In this document: positions 42,069 to 50,792 of the stretch, one piece after another
Position numbering within the stretch: position 1 is the first letter of the stretch
Layout: every line of letters begins with the position of its first letter
NCBI GenBank assembly: GCA_964413535.1
Contig: CAYPTB010000032.1
Coordinates: 1 to 64,000 of the forward strand
Length of the DNA: 64,000 nucleotides
Reading direction: 5' to 3'
Source: CAYPTB01 sp964413535
GTDB taxonomy: Bacteria; Planctomycetota; UBA1135; GCA-002686595
The notes under the pieces: generated by a model
What the model saw: only the letters and a program-made list of their open reading frames with translations
What the model was told of the DNA's origin: nothing
The model's database searches: none
Translations under genes and position numbers: made by a program

Positions 42069-43580
42069 TCATTGATTGAGCGACGGCGTGCGCAGGCGGA
42101 GGCCGTCGCGCGTGAGCGGATGGGTGCGGGCGAGCTCGAGGCTCGCGGCGGACAGCACGCGGCCGAAGCCGAGGCGTTCGCGCAGGCGATCCACGGCTTC
42201 GTCCAAGCGGCGTTGGCGGTCGGCGCGGCTGCCGCGCGCGCCGCCGGTCTCGACCCGTGCGTGCTCGTCGTGCGCCGGGAGCTCGCTCGCTCGATCGGAG
42301 CGCGCGCGAGCGTCGGAGGTGCGGGCGAGAGGAGAGCGGTCGGAGTCGGGGTCGCTGAAGAGCCGTCCCTGCCAGCCGCAGCCGTCGCTCGGGACGAGGC
42401 CGTGGAGCGCGATGCCGACGCGCTTCACGAGCGCGCGGCGGCGCGGGAGGCCTTCGAAGAGCTCGCGCGCCAGGCCGCGGATCTCGTCGGTGGAATCGGT
42501 CGGGGCTGAGAAGTGCTTTCGACGAGCGAAGGAGAGGCCGCTCGAGGAAGCATCGTGCTCTCCGGCATCCGAGGCAAGCTCGCGTTGTGCGTCCGATGGC
42601 TCGTGCGCGTCCGATGGATGTTCGCGCTGCGCGCTCGGGAGTGAGCTCGCGCTCGGGCGCGTGTCGACGTAGCTGATGCGGGCTTCGACGGCGCGCGCGC
42701 GCGAGCGGTGGCGGCGGAGCTGGAAGGCCGCGCGTTCGACGAGGTAGCCCAGCATGGCGAGCACGAGCTCGCGCCGGCCTTCCTCGGGCTCGAAGGTGGA
42801 CAGGCGCTGGATCGAGCGCGGCGGGCGCGCCGTGAGCGTCCCGTCCTCCGCCAGCACGTGCGTGGCCTCGATCGGCGTCTCGTCGATGCCGCGCGCGCGG
42901 TCGAAGAGCACGAGGCCGTCGCGGCCGAAGCTCGCGAAGAGGATCTCGCGCGAGACGAGCCGCAGTTGGCCGACGGTGCGGATCGCGAAGCGCTCGAGGT
43001 GGGCTCCGATCGCGTGGCCGACGCCGGGCAGCTCGCTCACCGGCAGGTGAGTGAGGAAGGTCGCTTCGTGGCCCGGCAGGATCTCGGCCGCGGCGCCGGG
43101 CTTCGCGAGCTTGCCCGCCACGCGCGCGAGCATGCGCGTGTTCGCGATGCCGATCGTGAGCGGGAGCGCGAGCTCGCTCCACACGCGCGCGCGGATCGCC
43201 GCGGCGACGTCGAGCGCGCGACCGAGGCTCGGCTCGCTGCCCGTGAGGTCGAGGAAGAAGTCGTCGATGGAGGCGACCTCGACCTTGGGCGTGTACTCGA
43301 GCAGGAGGCGCGTGGCGGCTTCGCGCAGGCGGTTCGCAGCCTGCGAGTCGCCGTCGCGGAAGACCGCGCGCGGACAGCGCTTCGCCGCGACGGCGAGCAG
43401 CATCCCCGGCCGCACTCCGAAACGCCGCGCCTCGTAGGAGCACGACATCACGAGGTTGCGCGAGGTCGGCGCTCCGCCGATCACGACCGGCAAGCCGGCG
43501 AGCTCGGGATGCACGGCCTGCTCCACCGAGGCCAGGAAGGCATCGACGTCGAGGTGCAGGATGCGGCGCGGCGGAGGCAT
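42069..43580 (-). CDS. Y-family (DinB/Pol IV-like) DNA polymerase with atypical active site
   Basis: A 503-residue translesion polymerase. Palm/finger motifs: ILHLDVDAFLASVEQ (Asp11) and VEVASIDDFFLDLTG (Asp106-Asp107); NLVMSCSYEARRFGVRPGM; the helix-hairpin-helix SELPGVGHAIGAHL; and a little-finger domain from about 250. Two departures from DinB are visible. The residue five after Asp11, the steric gate that is Phe/Tyr in DinB, UmuC and Dpo4, is Leu16. The usual Asp-Glu pair is Asp-Asp. A Ser/Asp/Glu-rich, repeat-like insertion (SDAHEPSDAQRELASDAGE) lies in the little finger or linker, and the C-terminus is an Arg/Asp-rich tail. No SOS box is visible. Confidence 0.9.
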   Translation of the reverse strand: MPPPRRILHLDVDAFLASVEQAVHPELAGLPVVIGGAPTSRNLVMSCSYEARRFGVRPGMLLAVAAKRCPRAVFRDGDSQAANRLREAATRLLLEYTPKVEVASIDDFFLDLTGSEPSLGRALDVAAAIRARVWSELALPLTIGIANTRMLARVAGKLAKPGAAAEILPGHEATFLTHLPVSELPGVGHAIGAHLERFAIRTVGQLRLVSREILFASFGRDGLVLFDRARGIDETPIEATHVLAEDGTLTARPPRSIQRLSTFEPEEGRRELVLAMLGYLVERAAFQLRRHRSRARAVEARISYVDTRPSASSLPSAQREHPSDAHEPSDAQRELASDAGEHDASSSGLSFARRKHFSAPTDSTDEIRGLARELFEGLPRRRALVKRVGIALHGLVPSDGCGWQGRLFSDPDSDRSPLARTSDARARSDRASELPAHDEHARVETGGARGSRADRQRRLDEAVDRLRERLGFGRVLSAASLELARTHPLTRDGLRLRTPSLNQ

Positions 43581-43774
43581 GCCGGTACCCTAACAAACGG
43601 AGCACGGAGGCCCCTTCGCCACGATTCGACTGAGGATCGCCTCGCGACGCGAGCGTGCGGCGAAGCGCGAGGGCGCCCGTCCGCGGGGCGGTCTCTCTCT
43701 CGCGCGGAGTAGGCCACGCCGCCCTCGTCGAGGCCGGCTCCGCCGAGCCGTGGGTGGTGTAGGTTGAGCACTCG

Positions 43775-44371
43775 ATGGAGATCGTCCTCGTCGAACCCGA
43801 GATCCCGCACAACACGGGTTGCGCCGCCCGGCTCGCCGCGGCCACCGGCGTCGCGCTGCACCTCGTGGAGCCGCTCGGCTTCTCGCTCGACGACCGCTAC
43901 CTCAAGCGCGCCGGGCTCGACTACTGGCCGCTCGTGGACCTCTCGGTGCACCGCGATCTCGCAGCGCTCGCCCTCGAGCTCGAGCGCGGGAGCGCGCGGC
44001 CGCTCGCCGAGCGTCTGCGCCTCTTCACGGCGCGTGGTGGACGATCGCTCTTCGAGACCGCGTTCGCCGCCGACGACGTGCTCGTCTTCGGGCGGGAATC
44101 GAGCGGGCTCCCGCCCGCGCTCCTCGACGCGCATGTCGAGCGCCGCGTGTACGTGCCGATCCGCGCCGGCGTGCGCAGCCTGAACCTCGCGAACACGGTG
44201 TGCTTGGGCGTCTACACGGCGCTGGTGCGGGCGGGGGTGGAGCTCCCCGACAACGACGGCGTCTACGAGCCGCACGCCCAGCGCGCCGACGACGTACGAG
44301 CGAGCGACGTCGTGCGCAGGACGGACGGCGCGCAACCCGGGCTCGCTCGGCCGCCGTTGGAGCGGACGTGA
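43775..44371 (+). CDS. trmL: tRNA (cytidine/uridine-34-2'-O)-methyltransferase TrmL
   Basis: A 198-residue SPOUT methyltransferase that 2'-O-methylates the wobble base of tRNA-Leu. EPEIPHNTGCAARLAA (motif 1), LVFGRESSGLPPALLDAH (motif 2) and VRSLNLANTVCLGVYTAL (motif 3, SAM-binding trefoil knot) are all present. The C-terminus has about 40 extra residues (Arg/Asp/Ala-rich) beyond the usual ~155. It is divergent from the Y-family polymerase gene across 194 bases. Confidence 0.93.
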   Translation: MEIVLVEPEIPHNTGCAARLAAATGVALHLVEPLGFSLDDRYLKRAGLDYWPLVDLSVHRDLAALALELERGSARPLAERLRLFTARGGRSLFETAFAADDVLVFGRESSGLPPALLDAHVERRVYVPIRAGVRSLNLANTVCLGVYTALVRAGVELPDNDGVYEPHAQRADDVRASDVVRRTDGAQPGLARPPLERT

Positions 44372-44428
44372 GCCCGAATGCCAAACACGGCCGACTCGTG
44401 TCCTCGTCCGTGATGAAGGCGCGCGCTT

Positions 44429-46219
44429 TCAGGAAGGCGACGAAGCGGCGGCGTCGTGGGCGGCCGCGAGGCTCGTGAAGAAGGCGCGCGCGAGCGAACC
44501 CAGCGCTTGCGTGCGATAGCCGCCCTCCTGGACGACCAGGGTCGGGAGCCCCAGCCCCCCGATCCCTCGACCGATCGCGTCGAAGTCCTTCGCGACGAGC
44601 GACCAGGTGCCGGTCGGGTCGCTCTTGCCCGTGTCGAAGCCGAGGCACACCACGAGGAAGCGCGGATCGTGCTCGCGCACGCGTGCGAGCCCGCGCTCGA
44701 GGGCCTTCTGATAGGCGGCCGAATCGATCTTCTCGGGCAGTGCGAGGTTCAGGTTGAAGCCCTCGCCCTGGCCTTCGCCGACCTCCTCGGGGAAGCCGCA
44801 GAAGAAGGGATAGGCGAAGTGGGGGTGACCGTGGATCGACACGGTCAGGACGTCGCTGCGGCGGTAGAAGACGTCCTGCTGACCGTTGCCGTGGTGGTAG
44901 TCGACGTCGAGGATCGCGACGCGGCCGTGCTCGCTCAGGAAATTCGCAGCGATCGCAGCGTTGCTGAAGTAGCAGAAGCCGCCGAAGAGCGAGCGCTCGG
45001 CGTGATGCCCGGGGGGGCGCACGAGCGCGTAGGCGAGCGGCTGGGATTCGAGCAGGAAGTTCGCCGCCGTCAGCGTGCAGTCGACGCCGCGCTTCGCCGC
45101 GGGGTAGGCGTTGCGGTTGAGCGGCGTGAAGGTGTCGATGCAGTAGTACCCCGCCGCGTAGGTCAAGTCCTTGGGTAGACGGGCGCGATTGCGCAGGGGG
45201 AAGACGTAGGGATACGTGGACTTTCCCTCCGGTGTCGCCGCGCAGGCATTGCGCAGGAAGCTCACGAGCTCGCGGTCGTGGACGGCTTCGATGTGCGCCA
45301 GGGGGAACGCGCGCGGCTGCTGCTCCCAGAACAATCCCGTCGGCAGGATGCCCTCCAGGATCGAGCGCACGCGCGCGGGGGCCTCGACGTAGCCGCGCTC
45401 ACGGACGTGGTGGATGTCGTGCTCGCGGTTGACCACGAGGGCGATCAGGTTCTCGCCCGTGCGAGGGATCGGCGGGAGCTTGGCGCTCTTCCCGTAGCGC
45501 GGGGGCCGGAGCATCACGGGCTCTCGGATGGATTCCACGACGTGCGCCACGTATTCGGGACCGCACAGCGCGGCGTACTTGCGCTCGAGGATGGCCCGCA
45601 CGACCGAGCGCAGGAACGGCGCATCGGGCACCTCGCGCCGCCCGAGCCCGTCGTAGACGAGATGAGGCACGTCCAAGCCGCCCGGCCTGACCGGGGTCTC
45701 GTAGGCCGTCCCGACGATCGGCCGCGCGCCGAAGCTCTCGTAGAAGCGCAGGCGCGCCGCGTTGTCGCGCGCGATCTCGGGGCTGCTGCAGGCCGCGGGA
45801 TCGTCCGGCAAGCACTCGAAGAAGAGCGCCCGCGCGCCGAGCTCGCGCGCCGTCTCGCGCACGCGTTGGTACAGGGCTCCGCCGGCGCCGCCGCCTCCCG
45901 AACCGCGCGCGGAGGCGAGGAAGTCGAGCAAGCAGAACCCGACGTCGGGCGCGTGGAGCAGGAGCGCGAACGACTTCAGGTGGCCGCGCATGTCGTCGAG
46001 CACGAGCAGGATCGCGCGGAACTGGTGTCGCAGCGGATCGCGCAGCCGGTCCGGCAGCGACGCGATCTCCTCCTCCGAGACGCCGGCGAAGCGCTCGCGC
46101 AGGATCTCCTGCACGCGCGCGACGTCGCGCTGGTCGCCCGGCAGGAACGTGCCGCCGATCTTGCGGATCCTGAACACGATGGGTGCCGGGGGAAGGACGC
46201 GGGCGAGCTTGCGTCCCAC
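44429..46219 (-). CDS. Fusion of a GNAT-like domain and a histone-deacetylase-family amidohydrolase
   Basis: A 596-residue two-domain protein. Residues about 12-215 resemble a GNAT acetyltransferase (IVFRIRKIGGTFLPGDQRDVARVQEIL, LRFYESFGARPIVGTAYETPV). Residues about 250-596 are an HDAC/acetylpolyamine-amidohydrolase-type domain with ALVRPPGHHAERSLFGGFCYFSNAA, the zinc ligands in ILDVDYHHGNGQQ, VSIHGHPHFAYPF, and VCLGFDTGKSDPTG. It would remove acyl groups from small amines or protein lysines; with a GNAT on the same chain it could both add and remove acetyl groups. The small N-terminal GNAT motif A is weak, so that half may be non-catalytic. Confidence 0.85.
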   Translation of the reverse strand: MGRKLARVLPPAPIVFRIRKIGGTFLPGDQRDVARVQEILRERFAGVSEEEIASLPDRLRDPLRHQFRAILLVLDDMRGHLKSFALLLHAPDVGFCLLDFLASARGSGGGGAGGALYQRVRETARELGARALFFECLPDDPAACSSPEIARDNAARLRFYESFGARPIVGTAYETPVRPGGLDVPHLVYDGLGRREVPDAPFLRSVVRAILERKYAALCGPEYVAHVVESIREPVMLRPPRYGKSAKLPPIPRTGENLIALVVNREHDIHHVRERGYVEAPARVRSILEGILPTGLFWEQQPRAFPLAHIEAVHDRELVSFLRNACAATPEGKSTYPYVFPLRNRARLPKDLTYAAGYYCIDTFTPLNRNAYPAAKRGVDCTLTAANFLLESQPLAYALVRPPGHHAERSLFGGFCYFSNAAIAANFLSEHGRVAILDVDYHHGNGQQDVFYRRSDVLTVSIHGHPHFAYPFFCGFPEEVGEGQGEGFNLNLALPEKIDSAAYQKALERGLARVREHDPRFLVVCLGFDTGKSDPTGTWSLVAKDFDAIGRGIGGLGLPTLVVQEGGYRTQALGSLARAFFTSLAAAHDAAASSPS

Positions 46220-46237
46220 GGGGATCCTACATCCGCT

Positions 46238-46249
46238 CCCCGCACGGGG
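46238..46249 (-). terminator. Short GC hairpin after the MFS gene
   Basis: ccccg-ca-cgggg, about 50 bases past the MFS stop on the minus strand and upstream of the GNAT-HDAC gene. Perfect but short; no T-tract. Confidence 0.25.
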
Positions 46250-46278
46250 TACAGGTGATTGCGCGCGCCCGTTCCAAG

Positions 46279-46308
46279 AGCGGTCAGCTGGTTAGCGGTC
46301 AGCTGGTT
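46279..46308. repeat. Two perfect 15-bp tandem copies spanning the MFS stop codon
   Basis: agcggtcagctggtt occurs twice head to tail. The second copy carries the TGA stop of the MFS gene on the minus strand; the first repeats it just downstream. The protein end is therefore unchanged by the duplication. Confidence 0.9.
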
Positions 46309-47537
46309 CGCCGCGGCGCCGAACTGTCGTGCGACGGTGCGCGGGGAACGAGTGGCAGGGCGAGGAGCGAGACGAGGGCCATCCCGCCCAACGCCCCCGC
46401 ATACCCGAGCGATGGTTGCAGGCGACCGACGGCGAACATCGACCAGACCTCGCAGAGGTTGGTCGCGCCCATGTAAGCGCTGAACTGGGTGGCGGCCAAG
46501 CGCGGAGAAGTGAGATCCATCAGGAGCGTGAACGAGGCAGCAGTGAAGAGACCGATCGCGAAGTACAGCGCGAGCAGGAGGGACAAGCGGATCGTTTCGC
46601 CTCCGGCTCCCACGAAGTCGAGCGCCGCGAGCGCGAGGATGCAGACGACGAAGGCCGCCTGGAAGATTCGCGTGGCGCGCTGCGGACCCAAGCGGTCGCA
46701 CAGGCGGCCGCCGAGCAGCGCACCCAGCACCATGAGCGCGACCTTGGGCAGCTCGAAGCGCCATGCGATGGCTTCGCTCGAGAGACCGCGGTCCACGAGG
46801 TAGGCGCCGGCCACGCCGCCCGTCGCCTCGAATCCGGCGCCCGCCACGAGCGCGAAGGCGAGCGCCACCCACGTGACGCGCAGCCGCGCTACCGATCCCA
46901 GGGATGCGCGCAACTCGCTCAGCGGCCGCGCACGCGAGAGAGGAAGAGCGCCTGTGCGCGCGGGCACGCACGCGAGCACGACGAGGAGCGTGGCGCACTC
47001 CAGGCCGAAGAGCGCAGCCGGTGCGGCGGAAGGTCCGAAACGCGATGCGACGAGGAGCGCCCCGCCACCGAAGGCGCCCCGTCCGATCAACATGCCCGCT
47101 TGCATCCAGCCGTTCACTCGCCCGCGCTCCGGAACCGGTGTGACCGACAAGCAGAGCGTGTCGACGATCACGTCCTGGAGCGCCGCCGCAACCGAATGGA
47201 GGAGGAGCCACGTCGTCAGCGTGTCCAGGTCCTCGAATGCGCCGGAGCGCATCAAGGGCAGCAACGTGACGGCCATGCAGATCTGCGCGCCGACGAGCAT
47301 CCGCTGGAGGGATCGGCCTGATCCGCGCGCGAGGTCGACCAGCGGTCCGCCGAACAGCTTCAACGACCACGGCAGTCCGATCACCGCCGTCAGCGTCGTG
47401 ATGCGCGTAAGATCGTGTCCGGCCTCGCGCAGCAGCGTCGGAAGCGCCCACCACAGGAAGCCGATCGGCGCGCCCTCCGCCAGATAGAGCAGCGCGAACA
47501 GGACGCGACGACGACCGGTGGTGGCGGTCAGATCCAT
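46299..47537 (-). CDS. AmpG-like major facilitator (PAT/MFS) transporter
   Basis: A 412-residue, roughly 12-helix MFS protein. LLYLAEGAPIGFLWWALPTLLREAGHDL then GLPWSLKLFGGPLVD matches the AmpG/peptide-acetyl-CoA transporter pattern (AmpG imports muropeptides for recycling). The second half has GALLGGRLCDRLGPQRATRIFQ and FTLLMDLTSPRLAATQFSAYMGATNLCE. I chose ATG 47537, since upstream sequence is noise. Muropeptide import is an inference from family resemblance. It is divergent from the nitrilase gene across 93 bases. Confidence 0.87.
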   Translation of the reverse strand: MDLTATTGRRRVLFALLYLAEGAPIGFLWWALPTLLREAGHDLTRITTLTAVIGLPWSLKLFGGPLVDLARGSGRSLQRMLVGAQICMAVTLLPLMRSGAFEDLDTLTTWLLLHSVAAALQDVIVDTLCLSVTPVPERGRVNGWMQAGMLIGRGAFGGGALLVASRFGPSAAPAALFGLECATLLVVLACVPARTGALPLSRARPLSELRASLGSVARLRVTWVALAFALVAGAGFEATGGVAGAYLVDRGLSSEAIAWRFELPKVALMVLGALLGGRLCDRLGPQRATRIFQAAFVVCILALAALDFVGAGGETIRLSLLLALYFAIGLFTAASFTLLMDLTSPRLAATQFSAYMGATNLCEVWSMFAVGRLQPSLGYAGALGGMALVSLLALPLVPRAPSHDSSAPRRTS

Positions 47538-47630
47538 CGCGAGGACGCTCCAAGGAGTGCGCTCCGGGTCGCAGAGCCGTATCGTGGCCCGTCGTCGGCA
47601 TCCGCCCACATCGCACGGAAGGCTCTCGAA

Positions 47631-48518
47631 ATGGACCGGATCCGCGTTGCAGCGCTGCAGTACTTCATTCGCCCCGTGCGGAGCTTCGAGGAATTCGCGG
47701 ACCAGGTCGAGTCCCTCGTCGCCACGGCCGCCGATTACCACTGCAAGCTGCTGGTGTTCCCGGAGTGGTTCACGGCGCAGCTCTTGACCCTCGGCGCCGT
47801 GCGCCGACCCATGCCGGAGCAGGTGCGCGATTTGGCCGCTCAGGCGCCGCGTATCCAGGAGCTCGTCGTACGACTGGCCCGCGAGCACGGCCTCTACATC
47901 GCCGCCGGCACCATGCCCGTCACCGACGGGGACGACGAGAGGATCTTCAACGAATGCCTGTTCGCTTCGCCGTCGGGCGGCACGGGCCAGCAGCGCAAGC
48001 TGCACATGACGCGCTTCGAGTCCGAGGAGTGGAAGATCACGCCCGGCACGCGCCTGCGGGTGTTCGAGACGGAGCTCGGGTCCATCGCGATCACGATCTG
48101 CTACGACGTGGAGTTCCCCGAGCTGGCCCGCGCCGCCGCCCGGGCAGGGGCCGAGATCCTGCTGGTGCCGAGCTGCACCGACGATCGTCAGGGCTACCTG
48201 CGGGTGCGCTATTGCGCCCACGCGCGCGCGATCGAGAATCAGCTCTTCGTGGTGCAGTCCTCCACGGTCGGCTCGCTGCCCATGGTTCCGGCGGTTTCGC
48301 TCAACTGGGGGCAGGCGGTCATCATGACGCCGTCCGACTTCGCCTTCTCGCGCGACGGGATCCTGGCGGAGGGCGTTCCCAACCAGGAGAGCATGGTCAT
48401 CGGCGACCTGAGTCCGGAGCTCCTGCGCCGCGGCCGGGCGGAAGGCACCGTGCTCCCGCTGCGCGACAGCCAATCCTCGGCCGAGGTCGCGAGTCGAATC
48501 GAGACGGTGAAGCTGTGA
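47631..48518 (+). CDS. Carbon-nitrogen hydrolase (nitrilase superfamily)
   Basis: A 295-residue amidase-type nitrilase. The catalytic triad is Glu45 in LLVFPEWFT, Lys123 in QQRKLHMTRFE and Cys157 in ITICYDVEFPE. It hydrolyses a C-N bond in an amide; the substrate is unknown. ATG 47631 starts the domain directly. The stop overlaps the GTG of the next GNAT gene by 4 bases (GTGA). In other bacteria these two domains occur as one GNAT/nitrilase protein, which supports a joint role. Confidence 0.9.
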   Translation: MDRIRVAALQYFIRPVRSFEEFADQVESLVATAADYHCKLLVFPEWFTAQLLTLGAVRRPMPEQVRDLAAQAPRIQELVVRLAREHGLYIAAGTMPVTDGDDERIFNECLFASPSGGTGQQRKLHMTRFESEEWKITPGTRLRVFETELGSIAITICYDVEFPELARAAARAGAEILLVPSCTDDRQGYLRVRYCAHARAIENQLFVVQSSTVGSLPMVPAVSLNWGQAVIMTPSDFAFSRDGILAEGVPNQESMVIGDLSPELLRRGRAEGTVLPLRDSQSSAEVASRIETVKL

Positions 48519-49222
48519 CGGTCGAGGTGCGGAACACCCGGCGGGAGGACTTCGCGGGCATCATCGCCATGTGCCGCCGCGTCTACCGCGAGAGTCCGTC
48601 GTGGACGGAACGGCAGCTCGCGAGCCACCTCGACGTCTTTCCGGAGGGCCAGCTCGTGGCGCTGGACGACGGCCGCGTGGTGGGAATGGCCGCGAGCCTG
48701 GTCGTGCTGTGGGACGACTACGCGATCGAGGCGAGCTGGCGCGATTTCACCGACGACGGTCTGTTCACGAACCACGACCCGGACCACGGGCGCACGCTGT
48801 ACGGGGCCGAGGTCATGGTGGATCCGGAGTGTCAAGGGCAGGGCGTGGGCAGCCGTCTGTACCGAGCTCGACGCGAGCTGGTGGAGCGCTTGGGTCTCCT
48901 GCGCATTCGCGCCGGAGCTCGCCTGCGCGGCTTCCACCGCCATGCGGAGAGCCTCGCACCCGAGGAGTATCTCCTGCGCGTGGCGAAGGGCGACCTCTAC
49001 GATCCCACGCTGACCTTCCAGCTCAAGCACGGCTTCCGCGTGCTCGCCTTGATCCCGAGCTACCTGCGTCACGATCCCGAGAGCCACGGTTTCGCGGCGT
49101 GCATCGAATGGCTGGACGAACGCCTCGCCACGCCTGCCGATCGCGTCGCCGGCGACCCGCGCTACCGCGTTCCCTTCGAGCCTCCCCCGCGTCCGGCCGG
49201 AGGGATTCCCGGCCCGAGCTGA
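48515..49222 (+). CDS. GNAT acetyltransferase coupled to the nitrilase gene
   Basis: A 235-residue GNAT. TVEVRNTRREDFAGIIAMCRRVYRE opens the fold, ALDDGRVVGMAASLVVLWDDY is strand 3, and GAEVMVDPECQGQGVGSRLYRAR is motif A with the pyrophosphate-binding QxxGxG. FQLKHGFRVLALIPSYL is the closing region. GTG 48515 overlaps the nitrilase stop, so the genes are translationally coupled. It matches the acetyltransferase half of fused GNAT/carbon-nitrogen-hydrolase proteins. Confidence 0.88.
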   Translation: MTVEVRNTRREDFAGIIAMCRRVYRESPSWTERQLASHLDVFPEGQLVALDDGRVVGMAASLVVLWDDYAIEASWRDFTDDGLFTNHDPDHGRTLYGAEVMVDPECQGQGVGSRLYRARRELVERLGLLRIRAGARLRGFHRHAESLAPEEYLLRVAKGDLYDPTLTFQLKHGFRVLALIPSYLRHDPESHGFAACIEWLDERLATPADRVAGDPRYRVPFEPPPRPAGGIPGPS

Positions 49223-49346
49223 GCCGAGTCCGAGGCGGGCGGCTGCGCCCGGCAGACTCGAGCGCACGGCCTCCGATCGAGCCCCGCGCAGCAGGCGCCG
49301 GTCCCTCGCGCTTGGCGTGCGCGGACTCCGCGGCGAAGATGCGCTG

Positions 49347-50792
49347 ATGCCTTCCGCGCGGCCGATAGCGGGCGACCCCGGCCGCAAGCCGCGGCGCGAC
49401 GACGTCCTCGAATGCCGCATCGACGGGGTCGATACGCGCGGCCGACGAACGGCCGTCCTGGGCGAGTACGACCTGACGCTCGACCGCGGCGTGCCCGGAG
49501 CGCTCGTCGGCGCGCGGGTCGTCAAGCGGCGCGGTGAGCGCATCGAGGCGCGGATGACCGACGTGCGCGAGGCCTCGCCCGACGCGGTCTCGCCGCGCTG
49601 CGCCCACTTCGGCACCTGCGGCGGGTGCAGCTTCCAGGACGTGCGCTATGCGGCCCAGCTCGAGCTCTTGGCGAGACTCGCCGAGCGCGAGCTCGCGCCG
49701 CTGTGCGCCGCGGGCGCGCGCTTCGTCGTCGAACCCGTCGTCCCCTGCGCCGAGCCCTACGGCTACCGCAACAAGATGGACTTCACCTTCGGTTGCCGGC
49801 GCTGGATCGAAGCGGGCGAGCCGGAGGACGTCGCGCGCGACTTCGCACTCGGCCTGCACGTTCCCGGTCGTTTCGACAAGGTGTTGGACGTGCGCCGCTG
49901 CGACTTGCAGTTCGAGGGGAAGAACGCGCTGCTCGCGAGCGCGCGCGAGCTCGCCCTCGAGCTCGGACTGGCGCCGTGGGACACGCGCACGCATTCGGGC
50001 TGTCTGCGGCACCTCGTGCTGCGGCGCGGCGTGCGCACGGGCGAGCTGATGGTCTTCCTCGTCGTCGCGCGGCTCTCGGACGACGTCCTCGGCTACGCGC
50101 GCCGTCTCGTCCAGCGCCACGCCGAGATCACCACGCTCGTCGTCGGCGCGCACGCGCGCGGCGCTGCGGTCGCCGCCGTCGCTCCGGGAGAGGAGCTGTG
50201 CGTCGTGCACGGCCAGGGCTTCATCCGCGAGCGGCTGGGCGAGCTCGTCTTCGAGATCTCCCCCGGCTCCTTCTTCCAGACGAACACGCTCCAAGCCGAG
50301 CGATTGGTGGAGATCGTGCGCGAGGAGGCCTCGCTCTCGCGCGACGAGGTGGTGCTCGACCTCTTCTGCGGTGGCGGCACGTTCGCGCTCGCCCTCGCGC
50401 GCGACGCGCGGCTCGTGCGCGGCATCGAGCGCGAGGAAGCCGCCGTTTCGGACGCGCGTCGGAACGCGCGTGCGAACGCGATCGACAACGTCGAGTTCGC
50501 CGCCTCGGAGGTCGAGCGCGCCGAGCTCGGCAGCGAAGCCTTTCCGCGCGCCGACCTGGTCGTCGTCGATCCGCCGCGCGCGGGTCTGCATCCCAGGGCG
50601 GCGGCCGCACTCCTGGCCCTCGCTCCGCCGCGGCTCGTCTACGTCTCGTGCAACCCGCGATCGGCCGCGCGCGACCTCGTTCCCTTCGCGCGCGACGGCT
50701 ACACGGTCGAGCGCGTCCGTCCGATCGATCTCTTCCCGCACACGCCCCACGTGGAGCTCGTCCTGTCGCTCCGGCGCGGAGGCGCCGCGTGA
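49347..50792 (+). CDS. rlmD: 23S rRNA (uracil-C5)-methyltransferase RlmD/RumA family
   Basis: A 481-residue RNA m5U methyltransferase. The N-terminus is a TRAM-like OB fold (VLECRIDGVDTRGRRTAVLGEYDLTL). Fe-S cluster cysteines are 85, 91 and 94 (CAHFGTCGGCSFQDV) with a fourth in VRRCDLQ. The SAM fold has VLDLFCGGGTFALALA, LVVVDPPRAGLHP and the catalytic nucleophile Cys in YVSCNPRS. ATG 49347 gives a normal length. Target (U1939 versus U747 or tRNA U54) cannot be decided from sequence alone. A 62-residue zinc-ribbon gene overlaps its stop (GTGA). Confidence 0.92.
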   Translation: MPSARPIAGDPGRKPRRDDVLECRIDGVDTRGRRTAVLGEYDLTLDRGVPGALVGARVVKRRGERIEARMTDVREASPDAVSPRCAHFGTCGGCSFQDVRYAAQLELLARLAERELAPLCAAGARFVVEPVVPCAEPYGYRNKMDFTFGCRRWIEAGEPEDVARDFALGLHVPGRFDKVLDVRRCDLQFEGKNALLASARELALELGLAPWDTRTHSGCLRHLVLRRGVRTGELMVFLVVARLSDDVLGYARRLVQRHAEITTLVVGAHARGAAVAAVAPGEELCVVHGQGFIRERLGELVFEISPGSFFQTNTLQAERLVEIVREEASLSRDEVVLDLFCGGGTFALALARDARLVRGIEREEAAVSDARRNARANAIDNVEFAASEVERAELGSEAFPRADLVVVDPPRAGLHPRAAAALLALAPPRLVYVSCNPRSAARDLVPFARDGYTVERVRPIDLFPHTPHVELVLSLRRGGAA

